Assembly (NCBI GenBank): GCA_964406705.1
Contig: CAYOSS010000066.1
Location: 1-9,844, forward strand
DNA length: 9,844 nt
From: CAZRRV01 sp964406705
Lineage (GTDB): Bacteria; Bacillota; Clostridia; Oscillospirales; Acutalibacteraceae
Direction: 5' to 3'
Shown piece after piece: positions 1-6,961 of this stretch. How positions within the stretch are numbered: position 1 is the stretch's first letter; every line of letters starts with the position of its first letter. The position numbers and the translations under genes were made by a program. The notes beneath the pieces are model-generated. The model was not told where the DNA came from and ran no database searches. It saw only the letters and a list, made by a program, of their open reading frames with translations.

Positions 1-1860
1 CCCCGCACCCGGCAGGCTACGGGGCGACAAGCTCTTAAGGGCGGCGAGACGGCGCGCGACGGGGTGGAAGGACGGCGCACGGCGGGACAGCGGGCTTTTG
101 CTTCACCTTGGCAGAGTCCCCTTCCAAGGGTGGCGAGCTCGCTCGTCCCCCGTTTGGCGGCGGAGTTTCCCTCGCCGCGTAAGGCGGCTAACTTGTCCCG
201 GTGACCCTGTAGGGTGACAAACTGAAACGGCGAGCGGCGGGCTCGACCCCGGCCTCCAATAGGGTGGCGCCCAGAGTGTGCCTGACGATCGGCTTATCTC
301 AGCCCCCTCCAACAAAGTTCCAGTCGGGGGAGCGGCGGGCTCCTCGTGGGGAGTGGCGAAGCTGCCCCCGCCCCGACAGCCGAGAAGCAGCAGGCTCCTC
401 GCGGGGGGACGGTGAAGCTACCCCGCCCCCGGCAGACTGCGGGACGGCACTCTCTTAGGGCAGCGTGTGGTGGGGCGGCATGCGGCGGAGCGAAAGGACG
501 GCGCACAGCGAAGCGGCGGGCTTTGCTCCGTCCCGGCAGGGTCCCCTCGCTGGGAGCGGCGGGCTCGCTTGTTCTCCCGTTCGGCGGCGGAATTTCCCTC
601 GCCGCGTAAGGCGGCTAACTTATCCCGGCACGCCATAGGATAGCAGACTGAAGCGGCAAGCGGCCGGCTCGTCCCCCGACCCTCAACAGGGGGAAGCCGG
701 AAAGTGGCGAACGGCAAGCGGCAGGCCCGTCTCCAATCCCCATAGGGTGCCAGCCGGGGGAGCGGCGGGCTCCTCGTGGGGAGTGGCGAAGCTCTACCCC
801 CGCACCCGGCAGACTGCGGGACGGCACTCTCTTAGGGCAGCGTGCGGTGGGACGGCGTGACAATGCACAGCGAGACGGTAGGCTTTTACTCCGTCCCGGC
901 AGGCTCCCCTCGCTTGGAGTGGCGAGCTCCTCGTGGGGAGCGGTGAAGCTCTACCCCCGCCCCCGACAGACTGCGGGACGACACTCTCTTAGGGCAGCGT
1001 GCGGTGGGGCGGCGTGCGGCGGGACGGCGGGGTTTACTCCGTCCCGGCAAGGTCCCCTCGCTTGGAGCGGCGGCCTCGCTTGTACCCCGTTCGGCGACGG
1101 AATTTCCCTCGCCGCGTAAGGCGAATAGTTTGTCCCGGCACGCCATAGGGTAGCAGACTGAAGCGACAAGCGGCCGGCTCGACCCCAATCCCCATAGGGT
1201 GCCAGCCGGGGGAGCGGCGGGCTCCTTGGGGGGAGTGGCGAAGCTGCCCCCGCCCCGACAGCCGAGAAGCGGCAGGCTCCTCGCGGGGAGCGGTGAAGCT
1301 CTACCCCCGCCCCCGACAGACTACGGGGCGACAAGCTCTTAGGGCGGCGTGCGGTGGGACGGCGAGGTGACATGATAGCGTGCGGTGGGGCGGCGGGGTT
1401 TGCCCCGTCCCGGCAGGGTCCACTTCCAAGGGTGGCGGTCTCGCTCTTTCCCCGTTCGACAACGCGTGTTCCCTGTCTCGTGAAGTGGCTAGCTCGTCCC
1501 CAACCTCCAATAGGGCGGCACCCAGAGTGTGCCTGACGATCGGCTTATCTCGGCCCTCTCCAACAAAGTGCCAGCCGGGGGAGCGGCGGACTCCTCGCGG
1601 GGGGGGGGGGGCGGTGAAGCTACCCCCCCCCCCCCACCGCCCCCGCGGGGGGGGGGGCGCACCCCGCGGGGGGGGGGGGGGGGTTACCCCCCCCCCCCCC
1701 CCCCCCGCCAGACTGCGGGGCGGCACTCTCTTAAGGCAGTGTGCGGCGGGGCGGCGCGCGGCGAGATGGCGGGACAACACACAGCGGGACAGCGGGATGG
1801 CGCACAGCGAAGCGGCGGGGTTTACTCCGTCCCGGCAAGGTCCCCTTCCGAGGGTGGCTC
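1..1860. repeat. GC-rich mosaic repeat region, family A (no gene)
   Basis: This 1.9 kb stretch is built from degenerate copies of the same blocks and I see no gene in it. One block, beginning near GRCAGACTRCGGG and running into CTCTTAGGGCAGCG, occurs at about 10, 431, 808, 965, 1315 and 1707. A second, TTTCCCTCGCCGCGTAAGGC, occurs at about 166, 593 and 1103. A third, GTGCCTGACGATCGGCTTAT, occurs near 277 and again about 1250 bases later. Block order is shuffled and some copies are shortened, so this is a mosaic and not a clean tandem array. Open frames on both strands are rich in Pro, Arg, Ala and Gly, overlap one another and have no ribosome binding site, as expected of chance frames in GC-rich repeats. 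Function is unknown; expanded satellite-like intergenic DNA is the simplest reading. Confidence 0.8.
1599..1706. repeat. Cluster of long G and C homopolymer tracts
   Basis: Within one copy of the family A block lie G13 (1599-1611), C13 (1623-1635), G11 (1647-1657), G16 (1668-1683) and C20 (1687-1706). G13 and C13 are complementary and separated by 11 bases; G16 and C20 are separated only by TTA, so both pairs could fold into hairpins, and the G runs could form quadruplexes. Equivalent places in other copies have only four to six G and four to five C (near 401-424 and 1281-1315), so the tracts have grown by slippage or are assembly errors. The flanking bases still match the repeat (CTCCTCGC before, CAGACTGCGGGG after). 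Confidence 0.9.
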
Positions 1861-2029
1861 ACTTTGTGCCCGTTATAGGGCGGGATGACGAATGACGGGC
1901 GGCCGGCTCGTCCCCCGTTAAGCGGCGGATTCCCCACACCCTGTGAACCGGCGAGCTCCTCCCTGAGACAGCGGGCTTATCCACGCCCCGGTGAGGCGGG
2001 CGAGACGAAAGCCAACAAACGACGCGCGG

Positions 2030-2392
2030 AGGTTCACCCTCACCCGGAAAGTAGGCGGCGAGCCTATCCACTCACCTCTTGCGGGCGGCGAGCCTACACC
2101 CCCCCTCGCCTCTGTGGGCGGCGTACGGGGAGTTCGACCTCACCCGGAAAACGGGCGGCGGGCTGCCCGTCAACCCGGCAAACGGCGGGCGGGCTAATCT
2201 CGCCAAAAAGGCAAGCGGCGGGCTGCCCCCGGTAAATGGCTGGCGGCAAACAGGCTAATCTCACCCAAACAAGCGACCGGCGAGCGGGAGTTTGGCTTAA
2301 CCAAAAGGGCGACCGGCGAGCGGGAGATCATTCCCGCCCGAAAAATGCAAGCGACAACCAGGCTATTCTCAACCGAAAAAGGAGCGGCGAAA
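2030..2392. repeat. Short-period GC-rich repeat, family D
   Basis: About nine or ten degenerate units of roughly 26 to 38 bases follow one another. Each carries a core like GGGCGGCGGGCT or GACCGGCGAGCGGGAG followed by a pyrimidine stretch such as AATCTCGCC or CCTCACCCGG. Recognisable cores lie near 2053, 2080, 2114, 2151, 2185, 2214, 2276 and 2312. The last unit (2361-2392) runs into the ribosome binding site of the following gene. The region between family A and this array (1861-2030) holds similar GC-rich sequence and no gene that I recognise. Confidence 0.7.
2379..2384 (+). promoter_or_regulatory. Ribosome binding site of the Gfo/Idh/MocA gene
   Basis: AAGGAG lies 8 nt before the ATG at 2393. 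It decides the start: an in-frame ATG at 2345 would add 16 residues that do not fit the family and has no such site before it. No convincing sigma-A promoter was found in the repeat DNA upstream. Confidence 0.8.
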
Positions 2393-3619
2393 ATGGCGGG
2401 CAGGATAAAACTGGGCGTGGTAGGCGCGGGGGCGCGGGGCCACGATATACTGAAGCTGGTGGCTGATTCGTTTCACGACGTGGAAATAGCCGCGGTCTGC
2501 GACAATTACGGGCCGTTCTTAGCTCGGGCGGAAAAGTCCCTCTCGGAGCGCGGGGTCGCCCCCCGGTTCTACGCGGATTACGGGGAGATGCTGGACCGCG
2601 AGGAGCTCGGCGCGGTCCTGGTAATCAGCTCCTGGGACACGCACATCCCCTTCGCCATTGAAGCCTTGGAGCGCGGCATCCCCTGCGGAATGGAAGTCTG
2701 CGGGGCATACGACGTGAAGCAGTGCTGGGACTTGGTAGGCGCGTACGAGCGGACACATACCCCGTTTATGTTCCTCGAGAACTGCTGTTACGGGCGGACG
2801 GAGCTTATGGTGCTAAATATGGTGCGGCAGGGGGTCCTCGGCGAGATAGTCCACTGCGACGGGGCCTACGCCCACGACCTGCGGGACGAGATCGTCGGCG
2901 GGAAGTTGGGCCACCACTACCGCTACCGGGAGTACCTCCACCGCGACTGCGACAACTACCCCACTCACGAGTTGGGGCCGATAGCTAAGGTGCTCAATAT
3001 CAACCGGGGGAACAGGTTCGTGAGCCTCTCCTCCTTCGCGTCTAAATCCGCCGGAATGGGCGAGTATATAAGGGAGCACCACCCCGACGACGGGGAACTG
3101 ATGTCCGCGCGGTTCGCCCAGGGAGACGTGGTAACCACGGTCATACGCTGCGCGGGCGGCGAGACGGTCACCCTCACTCTGGACACGACACTCCCCCGCT
3201 ACTACTCGCGCAACTTCTGCGTCCACGGGACGAGGGGGCTGTACGACGAGCGCAACGACTCCTTCGCCATAGACGGGGAATTCGAGCACAGCTTCGACTG
3301 GAAGACCCAGTGGGGCAACGCCGAGCGCTACCGGGAGAAATACGAGCACCCGATTTGGCGGCGGTTCCTTGAGGGAGGGATTTTGGGCGGTCACGGCGGG
3401 ATGGACGGCCTCTGCTACGGGGCGTTTTTCGACGCGGTGGAGAACGGCTATGATATGCCGATAGACGTGTACGACGCCGCCGCGTGGATGTCCGTCACCG
3501 CGCTCTCGGCGGAGTCGATAGCTCTCGGGGACGCGCCGGTCGCGTTCCCGGACTACACGGGAGGCTCCTGGCAGTCCCCACGCCCGCCGGTAAATCCCGG
3601 CGCGTACTCGCTGGAATAG
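2393..3619 (+). CDS. Gfo/Idh/MocA family protein, GH109-like
   Basis: The 408-residue product begins with a Rossmann nucleotide-binding motif, GVVGAGARG (residues 8-16), typical of NAD(P)-binding Gfo/Idh/MocA proteins, followed by the alpha/beta substrate-binding half (about 125-370). Where oxidoreductases of this superfamily usually carry EKP with a catalytic lysine, this protein has EVCGA starting at Glu101. It also has YPTHELGP (Tyr189, His192), followed by a VLNINRGNR segment, and a GHGGMD motif (333-338). These features resemble family 109 glycoside hydrolases, which use bound NAD+ in a redox-type mechanism to remove N-acetylgalactosamine; in that family a Tyr and His in an equivalent YPTH segment line the active site. 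The substrate here is inferred, not shown. There is no signal peptide or Tat motif, so a cytoplasmic location is likely. It stands alone, with repeats on both sides. A sugar dehydrogenase is the alternative. Confidence 0.85.
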   Translation: MAGRIKLGVVGAGARGHDILKLVADSFHDVEIAAVCDNYGPFLARAEKSLSERGVAPRFYADYGEMLDREELGAVLVISSWDTHIPFAIEALERGIPCGMEVCGAYDVKQCWDLVGAYERTHTPFMFLENCCYGRTELMVLNMVRQGVLGEIVHCDGAYAHDLRDEIVGGKLGHHYRYREYLHRDCDNYPTHELGPIAKVLNINRGNRFVSLSSFASKSAGMGEYIREHHPDDGELMSARFAQGDVVTTVIRCAGGETVTLTLDTTLPRYYSRNFCVHGTRGLYDERNDSFAIDGEFEHSFDWKTQWGNAERYREKYEHPIWRRFLEGGILGGHGGMDGLCYGAFFDAVENGYDMPIDVYDAAAWMSVTALSAESIALGDAPVAFPDYTGGSWQSPRPPVNPGAYSLE

Positions 3620-3790
3620 GCTTCGGGCGGCGGGCGCTCCGCGGTCGGGGGACTTGCCGCGCCTTGCGGGTAGCTTTGCGGTGCCGGGAGCTTGGCTCCG
3701 TCGGGTTCGGGGGGGGGGCTGCTTCTCGCCGCGCGGTGGTAGCTTTGCGGCAGCGGGAGAATTGGCTCCGCCTGTTATTGGAAGCCGGTC
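3620..3790. repeat. ~70 bp GC-rich repeat, family B, left copy
   Basis: Immediately after the Gfo/Idh/MocA gene two units of about 69 bases can be seen, anchored by AGCTTTGCGG at 3672 and 3741. Each then carries a small GGAG/CTCC hairpin (for example GGAGCTTGGCTCC at 3688-3700). Between the units lies a G10 tract (3709-3718) followed by CTGCTTCTCGCCGCGCGG. The same unit recurs near the right end of the window. No clear Rho-independent terminator for the gene was found, although the hairpins in this repeat might serve. Confidence 0.75.
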
Positions 3791-3837
3791 TGTTCCCTAC
3801 TGGGAGGGAAACTAAGTGGTTTTCTTTAGCAATCGAC

Positions 3838-3902
3838 GCTTTTCTTTTCCTCTCTCCCCGCGGCAACATACCGGGAGAATGGGAGAGAGGTAAAAGAAAA
3901 GC
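3838..3902. repeat. Long inverted repeat with 21 bp arms
   Basis: The left arm (3838-3858, GCTTTTCTTTT then CCTCTCTCCC) pairs with the right arm (3881-3902, GGGAGAGAGG, one extra T, then AAAAGAAAAGC). All 21 pairs are Watson-Crick with a single bulged base at 3891; the loop is 22 nt. The arms are all-pyrimidine and all-purine apart from their ends and the bulge. A second AAAAGAAAAGG at about 3908-3918 could compete for the left arm. There is no T run after the stem on either strand, so it does not look like an intrinsic terminator. It could be a remnant of a small mobile element or a structured transcript. Confidence 0.8.
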
Positions 3903-3960
3903 TTCGCAAAAGAAAAGGAGCTCACGCGCCAACCCCTCACCGGTCCGTTCCGCCGGCTCG

Positions 3961-4036
3961 CAGCCGAGAGGCTGAGTGGTTCCCGGGAACTATCAGGTGA
4001 CGCCCCCCGCTGAGTGGTGGTGGGGTAGCCGCCACC
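3961..4036 (+). other. Cluster of small hairpins, possible structured RNA or operator
   Basis: Three adjacent foldable elements are visible: CAGCC-GAGA-GGCTG (3961-3974, a 5 bp stem with a GNRA-type loop), the perfect 12 bp palindrome GTTCCCGGGAAC (3979-3990), and GGTGGTGG-GGTAG-CCGCCACC (4016-4036, 8 bp with one G-U pair). The 10-mer GCTGAGTGGT occurs twice, at 3971 and 4009. I do not recognise a known riboswitch or RNA family, and in GC-rich DNA small hairpins arise easily. Confidence 0.3.
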
Positions 4037-4056
4037 TAAACGGCAGATCTTGCGGT

Positions 4057-4770
4057 CGCTGACGCGGGGATAGCCCGGAGGTGCCGCCGACGCCGGCTCC
4101 GGGACCTTGCCGTATTCATTCCCGCCTCGCAGAGTCGGATGCAAAAGGCTCGCCGGTTCGGGGGCGGCTCGTCGCTATCGTTTTGGGCTTGGTGCTATAG
4201 GATAGCTTTTGCCTGCCGGTCGGAGAGGCTCGCGGGTGTACAGTAAACCCCTGCTGGGGGAGCCTGGCGGTTCGCTTCGCGGAGAAGCCCCGGATGTACC
4301 CCCGGCGCCGGCTCCGGGATCCCGCCGTATTCATTCCCGGCTCGCCGAGCCCGGTACAAAAGGCTCGCGGGGTCGGGGAAGCTCGCCGCTATCGCTTAGG
4401 GCTTGTGGGCAGGGGATAGCTTTTGCCTGCCGGTTGGGGAGGCTCGCGGGTGTACAGTAAACCCCTGCCGGGGGAGCCCGGCGGTTCGCTTCGCGGGGAT
4501 AGCCCGGAGGTACCCCCGGCGCCGGCTCCGGGATCCCGCCGGGGTCATTCAGAGCCCGCCGAGCCCGGTACAAAAGGCTCGCAGGTTCGGGAAAGCTCGC
4601 CGCTATCGTTTTGGGCTTAGTGCTATAGGGTAGCTTTTGCCCGCCGGTTCGGGGAGGCTCGCCATTATCGTTCGGGGTCCGGCGCTTCCGGGTAGCTTTT
4701 GCCTGCCGGTCGGGGAGGCTCGCGGGTATATATTGACTGCCGGTTCAGGGCGGCTCGCGGGTATATATAG
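4057..4770. repeat. 214 bp tandem repeat, family C, about 3.3 units
   Basis: Anchors recur at a constant period: AAAAGGCTCG at 4143, 4358 and 4572; TAGCTTTTGCC at 4203, 4417 and 4631; GTACAGTAAACCCCTGC at 4238 and 4452. The spacing is 214 to 215 bases each time. The last part (about 4631-4770) is built of shorter 62 bp steps, with TAGCTTTTGCC again at 4693, and ends in two CGGGTATATAT motifs. No gene is supported: frames differ between units and lack ribosome binding sites. The array ends about 110 bases before the promoter of the exported protein, so a regulatory role is possible but unproven. Confidence 0.88.
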
Positions 4771-4847
4771 GAAGCCTTTCCCCGTGTAGGGCAAGGCAGT
4801 ATTTTCTCCCCGGATAGCGTTATGCGATGTAGTGTTTCGGCAAGCTT

Positions 4848-4879
4848 CAAAATATTTCAAAAATAATTAAAAATACTAC
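4848..4879 (+). promoter_or_regulatory. AT-rich UP-element-like stretch
   Basis: This stretch is almost entirely A and T (for example AAATAATTAAAAATACT) in a region otherwise very rich in GC, and sits directly before the -35 hexamer at 4880. This is the position and composition of an UP element, which contacts the RNA polymerase alpha subunit and strengthens promoters. Confidence 0.55.
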
Positions 4880-4911
4880 TTGACAGCGCCCCCCCCCCCT
4901 TGTGTTATAAT
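4880..4911 (+). promoter_or_regulatory. Sigma-A promoter with C11 tract in the spacer
   Basis: A perfect -35 (TTGACA, 4880-4885) and a perfect extended -10 (TGT then TATAAT, 4906-4911) are separated by 20 bases: GCG, C11 (4889-4899), then TTGTGT. The usual spacing is 17. The C run makes the spacing slippage-prone; losing three C would give the optimum. The extended -10 may allow some activity at poor spacing. Transcription would start near 4918, leaving a leader of about 50 nt before the ATG at 4970. Confidence 0.85.
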
Positions 4912-4953
4912 GCAGAAGGTCGGGCGGAAAGGGCCGCGGCCGGAATTTTGGGT

Positions 4954-4959
4954 AGGAGG
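4954..4959 (+). promoter_or_regulatory. Ribosome binding site of the exported protein
   Basis: AGGAGG lies 10 nt before the ATG at 4970. It fixes the start there; the frame is open further upstream to a TTG at 4880, but that TTG is part of the -35 box and would lie outside the transcript. Confidence 0.85.
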
Positions 4960-4969
4960 TAAAAAAGCT

Positions 4970-6757
4970 ATGGCAAACGGTAAGCGTACACGGTTCGCGC
5001 CGGTAAAAAGTATGCTGTGCGCGGCGCTATGTCTCGCGCTGCTTGTAGGGACCACGTTCGCGTGGTTCTCGGACGAGGCGAAGACGGGTCAGACGACCAT
5101 CACTGCGGGGAACTTGGACGTACAGCTCTGGGAAGTGGATAGTATCGGCGGTACGGTGTCGGGGCTGGGTACGGGCGTTCCGAGCCTTAGCAAGGAGATC
5201 ACCGAGGAGGACCAGCTTTTCGACATCCCCGCAGACTTCCTGTGGGAGCCCGGCGCGATGTGGAAGAGCAAGGTTTTCGCGGTGAAGAACGCCGGCTCGC
5301 TCGCCCTTCAGTACACCCTCACGGTCAGGGCGGAGAAAGATACGGGCTACACGGGCGACCTCGACCTCAGCGAGAGGGTCAAGATGAAGTTCGCCCCCGC
5401 GACGAGCGACGATCTCGATCCGGCGAAGAAGCTTGAAGATACCCAGAAGGCGAGGCAGGAATACTGGGATACTCTCACCGACGGGAGCGCGTCGGAGCAC
5501 GGCGTGCTGCTCCCGGAGCAAAACTCCACCCCGTTTGTAGCTGTGCTGTACTGGGAGCCCGCCGAGAGCACGGATTTAGACCCCGAGGCGAACCCCGATA
5601 ACAAGTTTAACCTCAGCGCCGAGGAGTATGCCGATAACGCCCCCAAGGTAAACTTCAGCCTCGACGTTTTCGCGACGCAGGCGTCCTTTGAGAACGACAG
5701 CTTCGGGTATATGTACGACAACATCTACGTCGCGAAGAACGACAAAGAGCTCCAAAAAGCGGTCGAAGAAGCCGATAACGGCGATCTGATCGATGTGCTG
5801 CCCGGCACTTACAGCGGCGACGATTTTGAAAACCTGAAGCCCGGTGTGGATGTGCAGGGCACCCGCGACGAGGACGGCAACCCCGAGACGGTGGTCGACG
5901 TCAATACAAAAGGGCTTATCACTTCCGGCGGGCATATATCCGATGTTAAGTTTGAGAAAGTGGGAGGCGTCGCTTCTACCCCGTCGCTTGTCGAGCTTAC
6001 AGATGGAGCCGTAATCGAAAATTGCAAGTTTGACGACATTCGCGGATTGAGCAGTTCAAATTTAAGGAGCGTTAAAGTTGACGGAAGCGCGACTATTCGC
6101 GGCTGTGAGTTCCTGTCGGGGAATCAGGGGATAACCACCAACTCCACCAAAAATGGAGTTACCGGCGAGCTTCTTATTGAAAATTGCATATTCAGGACCG
6201 TCATGTTCCCTTTGTGGTTGGTAAATGGGAACACCGAGGGTCATGTGACCCTGCGCGGCTGCCAGTTTCGCGGCAACGGCTCTACGATGTACATTGGCAC
6301 TACTCGAAGCTTTAAGAACTCTTGGTTCGGTCCCGGACTCGGCTATGTGTTCTGGTGGGACAAAGACGAAAAATTAGTCCCAGAGGACGGCGAAGAGGGA
6401 AAGGTTAAAATCGGCCGCGGCATCACAATGGAAAATTGCACCTTGTTAGGCGCTACACTGGAAATTTACACAGATTTGACGATGTCCGGGAACAAATTCC
6501 AGTATGACGCTCACATCAACATTATGGATTATTACCTGACAATCGACTCGACCGACGATGATTTCACTCAGTGTAAAAGAACTCAGCCCGGCTATAGCGG
6601 CGCGCGTCTCTTCAGCGGGAAGAGCCGTATAAAGAACGGACCGGGAACGCATCAAACCCCGGTAGACATATTCGAGAGGACAACAATTAAAATTAACGGC
6701 AAAGACCCGAATCCCGACTGGGTAGGGGAAACAAAAGTAACCATACCCGAGAAGTAA
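4970..6757 (+). CDS. SipW-dependent-type exported TasA-like protein with beta-helix domain
   Basis: The 595-residue product begins with a basic n-region, a hydrophobic core (about 13-31) and the sequence TTFAWFSDEA, the hallmark of SipW-dependent signal peptides; cleavage is likely after Ala31. Residues about 32-240 resemble TasA/camelysin biofilm-fibre proteins: an early ITAGNLDVQLWE strand, KNAGSLALQYTLTV (106-119), and a closing SLDVFATQASF followed by ENDSFGYMYDN. Residues about 250-530 look like a right-handed parallel beta-helix of the pectin-lyase type: PGTYSGDDF followed by rungs with a repeated pattern, IENCKF (349), IRGCEF (376), IENCIF (403), LRGCQF (428) and MENCTL (487), the cysteines probably stacking. 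No LPXTG anchor or C-terminal membrane segment is seen, so it is secreted or held by assembly. The SipW peptidase is not encoded in this window. GC content falls from roughly 62 percent in the first half to about 45-53 percent after about 5900, suggesting a domain of different origin. Ligand or enzyme activity is unknown. Confidence 0.88.
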   Translation: MANGKRTRFAPVKSMLCAALCLALLVGTTFAWFSDEAKTGQTTITAGNLDVQLWEVDSIGGTVSGLGTGVPSLSKEITEEDQLFDIPADFLWEPGAMWKSKVFAVKNAGSLALQYTLTVRAEKDTGYTGDLDLSERVKMKFAPATSDDLDPAKKLEDTQKARQEYWDTLTDGSASEHGVLLPEQNSTPFVAVLYWEPAESTDLDPEANPDNKFNLSAEEYADNAPKVNFSLDVFATQASFENDSFGYMYDNIYVAKNDKELQKAVEEADNGDLIDVLPGTYSGDDFENLKPGVDVQGTRDEDGNPETVVDVNTKGLITSGGHISDVKFEKVGGVASTPSLVELTDGAVIENCKFDDIRGLSSSNLRSVKVDGSATIRGCEFLSGNQGITTNSTKNGVTGELLIENCIFRTVMFPLWLVNGNTEGHVTLRGCQFRGNGSTMYIGTTRSFKNSWFGPGLGYVFWWDKDEKLVPEDGEEGKVKIGRGITMENCTLLGATLEIYTDLTMSGNKFQYDAHINIMDYYLTIDSTDDDFTQCKRTQPGYSGARLFSGKSRIKNGPGTHQTPVDIFERTTIKINGKDPNPDWVGETKVTIPEK

Positions 6758-6779
6758 CCCCTCGCATATCGATGAAAAG

Positions 6780-6818
6780 CGGCCCCGCCGGGATAGCCCC
6801 CCGGTGGGGTCGGTTTAT
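6780..6818 (+). terminator. Intrinsic terminator after the exported protein gene
   Basis: A 12 bp stem (6781-6792 with 6800-6811, two G-U pairs, 7 nt loop), which an outer C-G pair can extend, starts 22 bases after the stop codon. It is followed by a short T-rich tail, TTTATTA, which is weaker than usual. Confidence 0.65.
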
Positions 6819-6864
6819 TAGACGCAGAGTCGCTCGCGGGGGAAATTTTACCTAAGGCGGGAGC

Positions 6865-6934
6865 AAGCTTCCAAGAGGGCGGAAAAACCCGCCGGGCGAT
6901 GTGCCGCCAACGACCGCCCGGCTATGCTTAAAAC
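6865..6934 (-). terminator. Terminator-like hairpin repeat, copy 1 (minus strand)
   Basis: GCCGGGCG (6891-6898) pairs with CGCCCGGC (6915-6922); on the minus strand the stem is followed by GGGTTTTT, as in an intrinsic terminator. No minus-strand gene ends here. The sequence from AAGCTTCC (6865) onward is clearly similar to the asnB terminator region starting at AAGCTTCC (7371): both share the segment AAAAACCCGCCGGGCG and then CGACCG with YCCGGC. It is therefore best read as a duplicate or displaced terminator, possibly blocking antisense transcription into the exported protein gene. Confidence 0.55.
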
Positions 6935-6961
6935 CTATCAGCGATCTTGCTTATAAAATTG

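Noticed and set aside
951..1780. Long minus-strand open frames of 140 and 159 codons in the repeat mosaic
   Set aside because: Low-complexity Pro/Arg/Gly translations, overlapping frames on both strands, no ribosome binding site, and homopolymers cut through them; they are chance frames in GC-rich repeats.
1..2390. CRISPR array
   Set aside because: Repeats are degenerate, irregular in spacing, with no unique spacers of constant length and no cas genes.
2345..2392. Earlier ATG for the Gfo/Idh/MocA gene
   Set aside because: No Shine-Dalgarno site before it, and the extra 16 residues precede the expected Rossmann start; the ATG at 2393 has AAGGAG at good spacing.
3484..3975. 163-codon plus-strand frame overlapping the end of the Gfo/Idh/MocA gene
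   Set aside because: It begins inside the real gene in another frame and continues into repeat DNA; the translation is Arg/Gly-rich with no family resemblance.
3950..4060. Cobalamin or other known riboswitch
   Set aside because: Hairpins exist, but none of the conserved motifs of a known class is recognisable, and the next gene lies nearly 1 kb away.
4733..4767. TTGACT and TATATA as a second promoter at the end of the 214 bp array
   Set aside because: The two hexamers are about 23 bases apart, too far for a sigma-A promoter.
4880..4969. Upstream extension of the exported protein to a TTG at 4880
   Set aside because: The TTG is part of the -35 box, and the signal peptide and ribosome binding site fit the ATG at 4970.
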